Shown in pieces: positions 31,301 through 42,360 of a stretch of DNA of 64,000 nt. The position numbers and the translations under genes are program-made. The stretch covers positions 5,022,001-5,086,000 of the forward strand of contig JAQSEB010000001.1 of NCBI GenBank assembly GCA_030063045.1, given 5' to 3'. The stretch is from Pratylenchus scribneri. Taxonomy: Eukaryota > Nematoda > Chromadorea > Rhabditida > Pratylenchidae. Each line of letters begins with the position of its first letter. The first letter of the stretch is position 1. The notes under the pieces are model-generated. The model saw nothing but the letters and a program-made list of their open reading frames with translations. It was not told the DNA's origin and did no database searches.

Positions 31301-33052
31301 GCAGAATGAGCAGAGAATGAATGGCGCCAAAAATGTTGGAACACCGCCGATTATGAGCCCTTCACACAATAATACGGTTCGGAGTCATTCTGTAGAGATT
31401 ATAGAGACTAGAAAGTACACACTAAAAATGGCACTGATCCAATTTGTTGCTAGGATTATGATCTTGATTTTCGTACTAAATTAATGAACGAATTGAAAGC
31501 TTTAACAATGATATAAATTTTTATTTAATTGGTTGGAAATTTCAGTTCTACAAAAAACCGAAAGTTTTATTAAAATTTGTCGGTAATTTTTTTTTTCGTT
31601 TTTTTTTTGAGCAAAAGTTAACAAATTCTAAACCAAAAATTAAATAAAATTGTATTGTTGGGACAGTTGCCAATTTACTCAATAATTTATTACCAAAAAT
31701 CAGAGACAGTCCAACATCTTTAATGAATGAGTTATAAATAATCGGCTAGCGACAAATTTATCTCATGGCCAAGTTGAATTACTCTTCGATCTAATATAAA
31801 TGGATAAAATTAAAAATTTCTTTGGAATTTTTAATTTTAATCTTTACTTTTAATATTAATTTGATTTCTAAAAATCCATTAAACATAAAAAAAAAATTAT
31901 TAAAAATTGTTTTTTTGCAGCATTTGCAACATCAACAAAATGCATTAAAACGGAAAGCTTCATCCCAACAACAGCAAATTATTCCAAATAAATATGGTGC
32001 TGCATCCACTTCCTCGACCACATTTGGCACTGCACAAAATTATGCCGACGCCGAATTGGATCGAGCAATAAAACAAGCAAAATTAGAGCAAATTCAATTG
32101 GAAAATCAATTAATTCAGGTGGGAAAATAATTATAAATATTTTTAGTCCTTTTGTTTTTTACCCCAAATAGTAGTTTTTGTCTTTCTTCTAATAAATCAG
32201 AAATCGGTTTTAGTCCTTAAAAACCTTATACCAATTTGCAGATCTTATCGAGACGCATCGAATGGTATACAAAATATTAGGTTTTGGCCTAAAATTAAAG
32301 AGTTTAAAATTGGAATATATAGTTTAAACTGTTAAACTGGTTCAGTTCCAATTCCGACGCGTCGGAGTTAACAGCAGGAGTAGGATTTTTGGGGCCTTCA
32401 AAAAAATTTTTTACTTGTCCAAAAATAATAATTTTTATACCAAAAGATAGAGGACACTTTTCTGCATCATATAGGCCTATTTTTTAAAAAATTTTTGGCG
32501 AATAGAAATAAATTTTCTAGGGTTCGACTACTCCGACGCTGACTCGGAGTCGGCGTCGGATTCAGGCTTATAAAATCTTTTCTAGTTGTCAGAAAATTTT
32601 TAAAACAATATTATCCGATGCAGAAAAGTGTTCTCTATCTTTTGGTATAAAAATTATTATTTTTTACCAAGTAGAAAATTTTTTGAAGGCCCCCAAAAAT
32701 CCTATTCCTGTTGACTCCGACGCATCGGAAATCGGATCCATTTGTGTGAAGGTAGTTTAAGAGCTTAAGAAATTTATATCAAAAGACGCGCCTCGATGAG
32801 ATCTACAAATTAGTATAAGGTTTGTAGGTTCTAAAACCGGTTTCTGATTTATTAGAAATCAAAAACTACTTTTTTGGTAAAAAAAATTCGATAATTGGGT
32901 AAATGCTTTCCGAAAAAAATAATAAAATTATAAAATAATTAATTAATAATTTTATTTTTTAGGAACAAATTGAGGAGAAACACCTTCAAAATCAGCTGCT
33001 TAAAATTGAAATTGCAGAGAGGAAGGCGACAATGTCGGTGGCCAAGAAATAA
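28335..33052 (+). CDS. Myb/SANT-like (NAIF1/Zeste-type) DNA-binding protein, 6 exons, 347 aa
   Basis: Exons: 28335-28505, 29260-29355, 29407-29563, 31045-31376, 31921-32118, 32963-33052; 1044 nt, all phases agree. Residues 1-105 have the trihelix-like layout of Myb/SANT-like DNA-binding domains: RLAVAKLVRDYKEPLF, QNKQELWEFIRQQA, RKSWKEIRDCVW, then a basic segment and LYTEIDKIVLEIIG. A Gly/Asp linker follows, then a Ser/Thr/Asn-rich middle. A C-terminal helix (DAELDRAIKQAKLEQIQLEN to RKATMSVAKK) looks like a coiled coil that could mediate dimerisation. It is probably a nuclear transcriptional regulator; targets are unknown. The ATG is the first codon of the domain and no upstream exon was seen, so a short N-terminal exon could be missing. 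Introns 1, 3 and 5 carry foldback elements. Confidence 0.8.
28700..29135. repeat. Foldback MITE family F1 copy with a smaller hairpin inserted
   Basis: In intron 1 of the Myb-like gene. The outer arms AAAGATCGGATTCGTG...GCTCGTCAAGATGCGTCAAA and TCGCTATATCTTAATGAGCT...AATCCGATCTTTG pair. Between them, 28868-28982 begins GTCCAAAGTGGGTTTCGATT and ends AAAACGACTTTGGAC, a member of the AACCGAAAT hairpin family with its own GTCCAAAGT inverted ends: a nested insertion. Confidence 0.55.
29700..30015. repeat. Fragments of two dispersed elements
   Basis: 29706-29800 (CAGAGCTGTGCCTTTAAG, then GCTCCGATTCG and GCTCCGGAGCTGGAGCC) is a piece of the hAT-like element found complete at 36846. 29845-30010 (GTAGAACTCATTAATAAGTG; GGATTGAATCATATTAATGA) is an eroded F1 foldback. 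Both are in intron 3 of the Myb-like gene. Confidence 0.45.
30421..30823. mobile_element. Foldback MITE family F1, intact copy with 8-bp target duplication
   Basis: The left end is GGTGCTAGGTCAATTCCACA; the right end as complement reads GTGGGGTCGATTCCACAATA. TTTATAAC flanks both sides (30413-30420 and 30824-30831). The arms are nearly complementary over about 180 nt, including TTTGTAGATCTCATCGAGAC against GTCTCGATGAGATCTACAAA. No coding capacity. The 8-bp duplication points to the hAT/Mutator/Merlin group. In intron 3 of the Myb-like gene. Confidence 0.9.
32165..32885. mobile_element. Foldback MITE family F1 copy split by a second inverted-repeat element
   Basis: The outer arms TTCTAATAAATCAGAAATCG...GATCTTATCGAGACGCATCG and GCGCCTCGATGAGATCTACA...CTGATTTATTAGAAATCAAA belong to F1. 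About 32350-32737 is a different element with ends CCGACGCGTCGGAGTTAACA and, complemented, CCGATGCGTCGGAGTCAACA. Its arms share GTAGGATTTTTGGGGCCTTC and its centre has GACTCGGAGTCGGCGTCGG. It lies in the last intron of the Myb-like gene and was inserted after F1. Confidence 0.75.
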
Positions 33053-33952
33053 ATTCAATATTCAATTCCACAATAATTACCTATAATTTACATAATATTC
33101 TCATTCATTTTTATTGTAAGCCTGCTGGAAAGACAAATCACTTCAATTATACAAAGACTTAATTTTTTTTGTTACAATCTTTAAATACCTAATAAGAGAT
33201 AAAATAAATTTAATGGAAACTGTAAATAATTAATTTGAGGGAAATTTGTAATTTTCGAATATTTTTCATATGGAAAAAAACGAATTTTTGAGTCAATAAA
33301 TTGTGATCAAATATGATTTAGTTTTTTAGTTTTTCTATCTCTCATACTCTTCCTGTAGCTTAAAATAAATTTAAGATTCCAATTACCTTATATGGCAAAG
33401 TATATGGCTTTTATTATCAAATAAATAATTAAAATGCAAAATTAACAAATTTTTAATTAATAATTACGAAATAAATTTAGAGAAAAGTGCAAAACTTCAT
33501 TTTAGCTCAGTATATGGCCTTAAAAATTTAAAATTCATAAATTATAAATAACAAATTTTGATTTTATTATTTCTAAAATTTACGAAAATAAATTAAGTGT
33601 CCATACACTTCCTTCATTTTGGCCGAGTATATGGCTTTAAAAATTAAGTTGTCAAGTAAATAGATAGTTAAATTTCATAAATAGCGAATTTTTGATTATT
33701 TCAATAATTTAATTAATTTATTAATGTAAATATTATGAGTCAGAACTTAAAAATTTTCAAAAAAAATCCCAATTTTGTTGACGTAGTAAAACCAACCAAC
33801 AGTTGTCACAAATAAAAAAGATCGATTTGCCAAATTGCTGTTCCGCCGGAGACCTCCTATTAAAGTGCTTATCAATCTCATAAGATAATATAGTCCCGTG
33901 CCTTCTCCCATCAAATTCATTTCAATTTTCATTATCAAATTTATAGCCAAAA
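33053..33952. repeat. Intergenic AT-rich region with three degenerate repeats of about 110-120 bp
   Basis: The polyadenylation region of the Myb-like gene comes first. At about 33388, 33509 and 33627 a unit beginning (G/A)GTATATGGC(C/T)TTAAAAATT recurs, each followed by AAATTCATAAAT and AATTTACGAAATAAATTTA-like words. No gene; the last 150 nt precede the CX-module gene and should contain its promoter or trans-splice site. Confidence 0.5.
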
Positions 33953-36642
33953 ATGCGTAGCCGCTATCTAAAATTATGGGCTATAATATTTGTCCTTTCT
34001 GTTTGTTTGGATCAATTTGCCATTGTTTTTGCCAAGCGTAGTGGAAGTTATAGCAGCAGGTTGAGATTTGAAGGGATTTGTCAATGTTAAAAATGCAAAT
34101 TTTGAACCTCAGAGGATCATCACGAGGAGGAGGGAGTCGAGGATTTTCAAGTCTTGGGACTCGGTAAAAACAACTAATAATAAATTAATATACCCTAAAT
34201 TCTCTTTTAATAACCCATAGGGAATTATTTTTCAACCTCTTAAAGATGGGAAAATGAAAATTGTGGGTCTAACTCCTTAATTTATGGACATTTTTCAACA
34301 AATTATTGCGGTTGAACCAAAAATTGAAAACATTTAGTGGGGAAATGAGCGAGTTTAAAAAGGCAGATTGGACAATTTTTGATTGATAGGGTGATGCGGG
34401 ACGATTGGGCAAAAAGTGGGGGTACAGTACGATGAACAGGAGAAGCCCTTATAGGCATTATTCGCATTGACAATAATATTAACCGTAACATATATTTGTA
34501 TCTTTTTAGCCATCCTACTTCACGTAATTATAGAACTTCTAGCGGAGGAGGAGGACACGGTCGGGGCCGATGGACTGATCGAATATTTGGCCGGGGAAGC
34601 AATTCAAGAAATGCTGCTGCCGGCGGTGGTGGCAATCGAGGAGTTTTGGGTGGAATTATGGGAGGACGACATGGCAACAGCAGGGGAACAAATTATGGTG
34701 GAATGGGAAGTGGAAGAAAAAGTGGAGGATTACTTGGTGGAATTGGTTCCAAATTGATGGGCCGTGGAAGCAGAGGAGGAGGATATAAAAATTCAATGTA
34801 TGCTATTGTTATTTTACAGAAAGAAAATTGGCTAATTCCGAAATTAGATATAATAGAGATATTAGATTAGCTTTGGAAATCTCGATTTATAGACTACTTA
34901 TAGAACAGACTGAGGAATAGATTGGCACTCGACCCGGTATGGTAAATTTAGTCTATGAAATTTCAATTTTAGAACCAAAAAGTAAGTTCTAGACAAAAGT
35001 TAATGTACTAAAACCGGTTTGGGTTTAGATAACCTACAACCAGTTTTATAAAACTAAATCAATCAGTTTAAAATTGAAATTTTCTAAACTAAATCGACCA
35101 TTGAATAGTCGAATAAGCATATTCTCGAGTCAATTGATTGCCTTTAAGTGGAGATTTTCAAAATTAGCTCCCATCGTTTTAACTAAATCCGGATTTTGGG
35201 GGTACTTGTGGAGTTTGTTTCCTCTTTTTTTTGGTCAAATAGGGAAAATTGAAGAGTCCCCCGATGGTTCATCGGGATTTAAAGTTATTTTAGGGATAGA
35301 TAAGCTGATATCCTAGCCGTGGGTAACCCCGTATAACTCTAGCCTCTTCCTGATAATGATAATAAATAGGGGGAATCCTTGACTTTTCTCCTTCTAACAA
35401 AAAAGAGAATATAACTCCACATCCACAAATACCATTCAGGAATTAGCCAATTTTCAAAATTTGAAATAATTGTGAAACCATATTGATTAAGGTTTCGAAA
35501 CAGCGGAGTTGGCTCTCGTTCTCGCTCGAATACCTTCAAAAATATGATTGTCGGTGCTGCCGCCGGCTTCTTGGCTTACAAAGCGGGCAAAGCCATAATC
35601 AAAAATGTGGCGGCACCAATGATGTAAGCCAAAATTGGGAGGAATATTTTCAATAAAATTACATCAAATTTTAAGGTGGAACAATCGTCCATACTATTGG
35701 GGTATTCGAATTGATGCTTTCTTCTAAAAATTGTGATTTTAGGCTCCCAATACTATCCACATCACCACCAACAACCGTACGGACAACAACCCTATGGCCA
35801 TGGAGCTGGTTCATACGCTGCTGGCAGTGGTGGCAATTACCCGGGGGAAAATTCCAAAACAATGTGCCGAATGCCAATTGATGTGAATGACCCGGTGCTG
35901 GGCCAAGTCTATATGGAGGACAACACCAGGCCAAAAGAGATTGTTTGGTCTTGTGAATACAGCGAGGTAAATGGATGGATGTAGGAAAAATTTTTATAAA
36001 TAAATAAATAATTGTTATCAACTAATTTCAGCTTTTGGACATTCGTTCATTATAGACTTATTTAGTATATAGGTGAGAATGGACTCATTCGGGAATTATC
36101 GATTCAATCAATATTTTTAAATTTCAAACCGGTATGAACTTATTTTGAAAAATCGAACCCCGGGTATTTTTATTGATTATCTCTCTTCTCATTTTTTTGG
36201 GTCAACTGGGGAAAGTGCAATTGATCCTTGACCACATCCCCCCGCGGATCATCCGGTATAGAGTTAGGAATTAGGATCCTTCAGACATAGTAATAGTATA
36301 TCATCTATCTCATTTAATTCTATCCTTAATCCTAAATCCTAATCACCTATAAGGAGGACCCTTCTTTTTTAAATTTAGAGAAATACTTTAAACCGTTTTT
36401 GTTTTACTAACTCTTTTACCTAGGCCTTATTTCGGCGAGCTAAGTCGTTGATCCTATATTCTCGATTATGTATGATACTAGAAGCCAAAATTTCCAGAAT
36501 TTACTTGTTATAAAATCTAAATATAGTTAATTCTGGAATTTAATAATTTCTATTATTTACTGCAACATAAAAATTAATGAGCCCAAATTTATAATAAACA
36601 CAGGATTGCTGCGGATATGAATGTTGCCCCAGAGAATATTGA
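33953..36642 (+). CDS. Secreted Gly/Arg-rich protein with C-terminal CX module, 7 exons, 284 aa
   Basis: Exons: 33953-34059, 34113-34163, 34510-34797, 35504-35623, 35676-35701, 35743-35966, 36604-36642; 855 nt, phases fit, including the 26-nt exon 5. The signal peptide is about 1-27 (LKLWAIIFVLSVCLDQFAIVFA). An RGG/GGGN-rich region of about 120 residues follows. Next comes a hydrophobic Ala/Gly segment, FKNMIVGAAAGFLAYKAGKA, leading to MWNNRPYYWG. After a His/Gln/Gly/Tyr stretch the protein ends in MCRMPIDVNDPVLGQVY...WSCEYSEDCCGYECCP. This matches the nematode-specific CX module (conserved cysteines, CCxxECC end; function unknown). It is probably extracellular or a type I membrane protein, depending on whether the Ala/Gly segment spans the membrane. 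Introns 2, 4 and 6 hold dispersed repeats. Confidence 0.85.
35245..35395. repeat. TTAGGG-like dispersed repeat family, diverged copy
   Basis: AGTCCCCCGATGGTTCATCG...GTAACCCCGTATAACTC...AGGGGGAATCCTTGACTTTT resembles the copy at 26310-26470 (TCCCCTATGATTCATCTGG...GGGAATCCTTCACTTTTCC). It lies between exons 3 and 4 of the CX-module gene. Confidence 0.45.
36225..36368. repeat. TTAGGG-like dispersed repeat family, copy in intron 6 of the CX gene
   Basis: GGATCATCCGGTATAGAGTT and CTTAATCCTAAATCCTAATC with CACCTATAAGGAGGACCC. Same arrangement as 8436-8536. Confidence 0.5.
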
Positions 36643-36845
36643 AAACAATTTATGCATTGGAAAATTGAATTCATTTTTTTACATGGTGAACAAAAGAAGT
36701 TGAAAAAAAAATTAAATTTAATATTCAGTTAATGAATGATATTTTTGGGATTGATGTTGAACAATTCAATTGGATAATCAACAAAGAAAATAAAATTTCA
36801 TATTCAAATAATTTCTTCCAATTTCTCGTTTATTTTAGTCATGAC

Positions 36846-37358
36846 CAGAGCTGTGCTTTTCATAAATCTTGACTCCGACTCCGACTCCGGACTCCGGGCT
36901 TTCCAATTTTTGACTCCGACTCCGACTCCAACTCCGGAGTTGTTCTAAAGCTCGACTCCGACTCCGGAGTTTGACTCCGCAGAAATTTTTTTAAGTAATT
37001 TCGATTTGGCTCCAGGGCATTTTTGTACAAAATTAACATCTATTTCAGAAAATGATATAATTTCGGTACGAAAATTTCAATTTTAGACAAAATAAACCAA
37101 AAAAATTTAATTTTAAAAAAATGAAAAGGGAAATTTTTTAAAAATTTAGGTAAAAAATACAATTTTTTAAATAAAAATCCGGAGTCGACCGGAGTCCGGA
37201 GTCGCTCAAAATTTTTGACTCCGACTCCGACTCCCAACTCCGACATTTGAAAATTTTGACTCCAGCTCCGACTCCGGACTCCGACCTTTTCAATTTTCGA
37301 CTCCGGAGCGGAGTCGGAGTTGGAGTCGGAGTCGGAGTCGGAGTCGGACCCAGCTCTG
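36846..37358. mobile_element. hAT-like non-autonomous element made of GACTCC/GGAGTC arrays
   Basis: The ends are CAGAGCTG and CAGCTCTG (CAGNG-type hAT termini), flanked by the 8-bp duplication GTCATGAC at 36838-36845 and 37359-37366. The left half repeats GACTCC and the right half GGAGTC, so the element can fold on itself. A Ser-Asp repeat frame on the min str is a by-product of the array. A fragment lies at 29706. No other gene in 36643-37959. Confidence 0.85.
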
Positions 37359-37959
37359 GTCATGACTGTTTCCAATTGTAACTTTCCTCCCATGGATTTT
37401 TCTCCTTAATCCGATCCGTCACATTCTAATTATTAAAAAAATTAATATTAATTAAATTAATAAATTTATGCAAAAATATTTCATTTATCAAATTTGATAA
37501 AATTTTATTGGTCATTTCTTTTTGTGGCATTATACATAAATATAAAAATGACTGCATACTTAGAATTGGCCAATAGATTTTTATTTTCGGTATTTTTTTC
37601 AATAAAACATAAAAGAAAAAATAAACTAAAAATTTAAGCTAAGAATTTGAATAAACCTTTAAATCTATAATAAAGAATTTTCAGCAAATTTAAATTTAAC
37701 AAATAAAATGTCGAATTTATCGTTTATGTTGGTACAAAGGAGAAGGACAGGGTATTTTAAAAAAAGATTACAGAGCCAGCCTTAAAGAGAAAAAAAAGAA
37801 TTAGAAAAAAATCCAATTTTGTTAATCAAAAGCATTCCCATCCTCGTTCCTCATCTCTCATGTAAAGTAAACTCAATTTTTTCAATGCCATTTCAGTCGA
37901 AGTTGAGGTGAATTTTGTTTTGGGAATAACTAAATTGTTCAGAAATTATTAAAATTTAT

Positions 37960-39674
37960 TTATCCAAATTTAACATGATGAGCCTTTATGTGCCATTTTA
38001 TTTCTGTTTCAAGCCAGTTGTTCGCATCGGTGTTTGAAGTTTTCGTCAAACATATTCCAGTGTTTTTATTGTGGCCCGGATCCGGGAAACAATGTTCAAA
38101 TGGTTCACAATCCTTCGAAATTCCAACTTTGCATCCTGTGGATTTTTTTTCCATATATAATAAAATTCAAAGAATTTTAATTTTAAAATTAATTAAGAAA
38201 TCAATTTACGTTCTATGATTTAAGGTTTCTCTCATTTTATATGAAATCTTTTTATATTTATTCCAATCCTTGGTGGTTAATGGTCTACCGAAAATGTGGC
38301 ATGGACAACAACCAAAAATGCAGGGAAAAAAATAATCAAAAAGCATAAAAAAAATCGATAAAAATTCATTTAAAAAAATGTGTTTTGCATATTTTTCTAT
38401 TAGGGCAAAATTTTAGATAAAAAAGACAACGGCAAAAGTAAAAAATGCGTCAAAAGAGTCGAAAATGCTTCGCCCTGTTCCAAAACCAAATCCTAAATGG
38501 CTAAAAAAGATGGATGTAAAATTTATGTCGGTTACGGGATAGAAAAACCCATATAACCAACTTTTTAATTCGGTATTTTTGTATAAAAATTGAATTGAAA
38601 TAAAAATAAATATACAAACTCTTTTTCTTTGTTATAATTTGTTTATGTATTTTTTGGCATTTATATTCCCAGCTACAAAGTTTTCCATCTCCACATTCAA
38701 AATGTGTTTCGCATTTTGCGTTCTCTTCTGAAAACAAATTTAAATTAATTTTCACAAAAATTAATTAAACCTTTAAATGGATATGGCTCACAATATTGTT
38801 TTTCTATAAGGCATTTATAGGGAAAACAATCATCGTCTGCTGTGCATGGAGGCGGAGGACAAACATATCTATTTTTGGTTTCAGATCCAGAAACATATTT
38901 TAATTCTTTGCATTCACTCTTAAAAATTTAAAAAAATTTTTAAAATTTTTTCTTACAAAGCTCACCCCTTCATGACAAAAGCATTTGTCTTTTCCAAATA
39001 AAATGCCGGCTAAAAATTATTTTTGAATATTAAATTGGGCAAATCAAAAGTCTCTATTTGATAAAAATCGAATATCGATGGATATGTTGCGATGGAAATT
39101 GGTAAATTCCAGAATTTATCAGGCAGATGGGTCGGTAAATTATGGAAAACTCTCGGTTTTTGGGCATCGTACAGACTCGATAGTAGGCTCATTCGACTCG
39201 TCAATGATCGATATACTATATAAAATTTCAATTGCATATATCCCTAAGCCTTTGTCTTAACCCTACCCTGACACTAGAACCCATGCCGGCCCTACCCTAA
39301 CGCTGGCCCTTAAACCGATCTGTAATTGAAATTTCATATTATAAATCGACCATGGCGAGTCGAATGAGCCTACTCCTCTCGAGTTTGTATGACGCTCAGA
39401 AGCCGAGATTACCAAAATTTAGCAGCCTAGTTTCTGGTAAATTCGGGGAAATTACCAATTTCCAATATTTACCGCAACAGATATACATAAGAGTCTCTTG
39501 GGCATTCCCTGATTGAAAACAAATTATTGCTTAATGCTTATGCAATAGATTTGCTTTGCTAATGAATTTGAACACAAACAAAGACTTACGCCAAGTCCAT
39601 TCCGGCTCCTCTGTTTGAACCATTTTGACGAGTATTAACAATGTAAATTGTAAAAGTTTAATTGGAATGGCCAT
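37960..39674 (-). CDS. Secreted 16-cysteine protein, 5 exons, 186 aa
   Basis: Exons (minus): 39674-39590, 39009-38966, 38918-38771, 38727-38620, 38135-37960; 561 nt, phases agree. The signal peptide is about residues 1-21 (IKLLQFTLLILVKMVQT). The mature part holds 16 cysteines in repeated short modules: CFCHEG; CPPPPCTADDDC; CETHFECGDGKLC; CKVGISKDCEPFEHC. Each pairs C-x(4-6)-(D/E)C with a further C-x(4-8)-C. The plan is reminiscent of EB/TIL-like cysteine modules, but I cannot name a family. It is probably exported; in a plant parasite it would be an effector candidate, which is inference. The ORF ends in a basic/aromatic tail (KWHIKAHHVKFG). A diverged TTAGGG-free AT-rich repeat fills intron 1. 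Confidence 0.8.
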
Positions 39675-40791
39675 TTTCTAGACCAAATGAATTAAAAAAA
39701 GATCCAACTTTTTTGTGGGGCTAACAAAATGACGCGAAATAAAGAATTGGGCCAAATCCTAGGGTCCATAAAAAGGCCTTTTAGCCTATCCCTTCATCCA
39801 AACAAATGGCCTTATGGCCAATCCTTTCATCCATATAGGCTTTGGCCAATTTAGGCCTTATGGCCAATCCTTTCATCCAAACAAATGGTCTTATGGCCAA
39901 TCCTTTCATCCATATAGGCTTTGGCCAATTTCTCTCGCCCCTTCTGTGGCCATTCAATACATCTAGTCAATAAATTCGATTGAATGCGCACGCACATCGC
40001 ACACCTGTTTATATATATTCTATAATAAAATTGACGTCATGAATGAATATTGATTGATCCAATGGAAAAATAATTTTTGGGAAGACCAATTTGATTGGTC
40101 CAAAGTCCAAACCGTTGTGACTAAAAAGTTGTGACTAAAAATTATTTTAACCTCTTGAGTTTAAAAATAAAATAAAATCTTTATGTCTAATATAAGTAGA
40201 GCACGGATTTATATGCATTTTTATTTGTACTCTATATTGGTTCCTGGGTACATAAATGATGTTTTTTTAATTACGCCTTTTTTGGTAAAATTTGTCATTG
40301 AAAAATGCAATAATAACCGAAAAATTGCTTAAAAATTTTTGATAAAAATTTGCATATTTCAAGGAATTTTTCTGAAAATTGCATATTTTGGCACTTTTTC
40401 CTGCATATATATCCGTGCTCTACTAATAAGGCATGTCTGACGAAAAATTCAGTAAAATTGAAAAAAGGTACCTTTCGATTATCCCAGTCCCAGATGTATT
40501 AGAAATGGGGTACCTTCTTACAGGTGATTAGGATTAAGGTTACGGATACCTGAAATGATAGCCTTTCCCTCAATGATCCTAACCCGGATGACACCTAATG
40601 CGTTGTTACCTTAACATTTCCTCAGATAACCAAAAAATCTGGACCGGGATAACCGAAAATTATCTGAAAAATTTCTCTAAGCTTGTTAAATTATTCGAAA
40701 ATTATTTAGTGGGTATGATTTTAATATATTTATATTTATATTTACAAAATATTTTACAAAATTAAAAAAAATATCCTCCAAATTTTTGAGG
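39675..40791. repeat. Intergenic region with tandem repeat and a TTAGGG-like copy
   Basis: 39772-39937 contains two copies of a unit of about 80 bp: GGCCTTATGGCCAATCCTTT, then CATCCATATAGGCTTTGGCC, alternating with CATCCAAACAAATGG. It lies about 100 bp upstream of the secreted-protein ATG, in its promoter region. 40478-40625 holds a TTAGGG-like copy (GGTGATTAGGATTAAGGTTA...CCTAACCCGGATGACACC). A short inverted repeat around GAGCACGGATTTATATGCA / TGCATATATATCCGTGCTC spans 40198-40422. No gene. Confidence 0.6.
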
Positions 40792-42360
40792 TTAATCCAA
40801 TCTCCTCAAATCCGTCATTCGTCCATCAATCCTCGCATTTTGCCATGCAGCTTTTTGTCTCGATTCATCCAACATTTCCAAATATTTTCCACTCCTCAAT
40901 CCACTGGCCAACTTCTCAGCTTTATCCCATTTCCTTTTCATTTTGTCCGCTTCATTTTCTGCCCTTTGCATTAATTGCTTCACTCGATCCGTTTTGCTGG
41001 ATGCACCTTTGATAATGGCCCTGAAAAATTTCATTATAAAATAATAATTAAATTTTACCATAATGAGGTGAAAAAGCCACCATCTTTTGCGGCTTTCAAT
41101 TTCTGAATGATTGGCAATGCTTGATCCATTAGGGCAACATATTGGGCATGATGATGATTGGCCTAAAAATGATGGGAATTAAATCAAATTAAAAACAATT
41201 TTTCGATTTACCATATTTCTTCTATTAAAAGAAAGCCCTGGGACTTATAAATTTCAGAGAGGGAAAGTGAATGTAAAATATAATTTATACAATTAAATTT
41301 CCAACAAATCTGAAGATTTACTATTCAAAGCAAGTTTTAAAAAACTTTTTTTTACAATTTTAAAATCAAAAATGTTTTTTTTTTTGATTCGAAACACAAA
41401 TTAATCTATGTTTTTACATTCTAAACAATTTTTTAACATGTTTCTACATTTCAAAACATTGATTATAGATAGAAAATTAAAAGACTAAAAAGGAAAACAT
41501 TTTTAAGGAGGCTGATGAGGACTTCTAGAGAGGAGTGGACTTTTTTTTCACTTTCTAATAATCATAATGTTAAAATTTATATGTGCAACTTTAGTGGCCA
41601 TAAAAATCAATATTAATCAAAATAAAATATTGACTAATTTTCCATTAAAAAATATTAAATTAATACTAATTAACGAAATAATTAATATTTTTGGCTAATT
41701 TTATTAATTGAAAAATTATTTCTCGCGAAAATTGTCACCTCCAAAATGAGGCGTAATGTTTCAGCCTCCTTTGCGTCCTCCTCTCTTTCGCTTTTCAATT
41801 TTCTTTTTGGTATTTCCTCTTCCGCCGATAACAAATTTGAAGATGTACTCGGCTTTTGTAAATTTATACTCGTTTGATTGGTCAATGAAACCCGGCGAAT
41901 GTTGTCACCTTTTAATGTAAAATTATTTTTAAAATAATTTAAAAAATATTTTTTAATTTTACCTCGATTAAAAATCATAAAATTTTAATGAATTATTTTT
42001 GCGGGATAAAAAATTTTGCACAGATTTTTGGCTTTTATAATATTTTGAAGAAATATTTTGACGATCATCCCAAAAATTTTGAACAAAATATCAAATTTCA
42101 GTACAACTTTAAAAGAAGTCTAAAAGAACATGATTTTTGATATACAAGGTACAAATGTTTTCATTTTATTTTTGATGTCCAAAAAGTGCATAGAAATGGG
42201 AAAGGGATGAAAATTAATAATATATTTAAATTTTTTTAATTTTATTTAAATAAAAAATAAAATATTTACGTAAATCATTCAGCATTGAGTCAATTCGCCG
42301 TGCAGTCCATGACGGTGTTCGACTTCTTGTTTCGGGTACAAATTCCTCAGGCGTCAACAT
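40792..42360 (-). CDS. Unrecognised charged, helical protein, 4 exons, 197 aa
   Basis: Exons (minus): 42360-42270, 41908-41739, 41162-41059, 41020-40792; 594 nt, phases agree, stop TAA. The sequence begins MLTPEEFVPETRSRTPSW. It has an acidic/basic stretch (EEEIPKRKLKSEREEDAKEA), then ANHHHAQYVALMDQALPIIQ, and a C-terminal amphipathic run rich in Lys, Arg, Glu and Ala (TDRVKQLMQRAENEADKMKR) that should form a coiled coil. There is no signal peptide or membrane segment. I do not recognise the family. Tight splice agreement and charged composition in an AT-rich background make it a real gene. The start is the first ATG of the first exon found; an earlier exon cannot be excluded. Confidence 0.75.

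Noticed and set aside
37040..37393. Ser-Asp repeat protein on the minus strand
   Set aside because: Translation of a GGAGTC/GACTCC satellite inside an hAT-like element.
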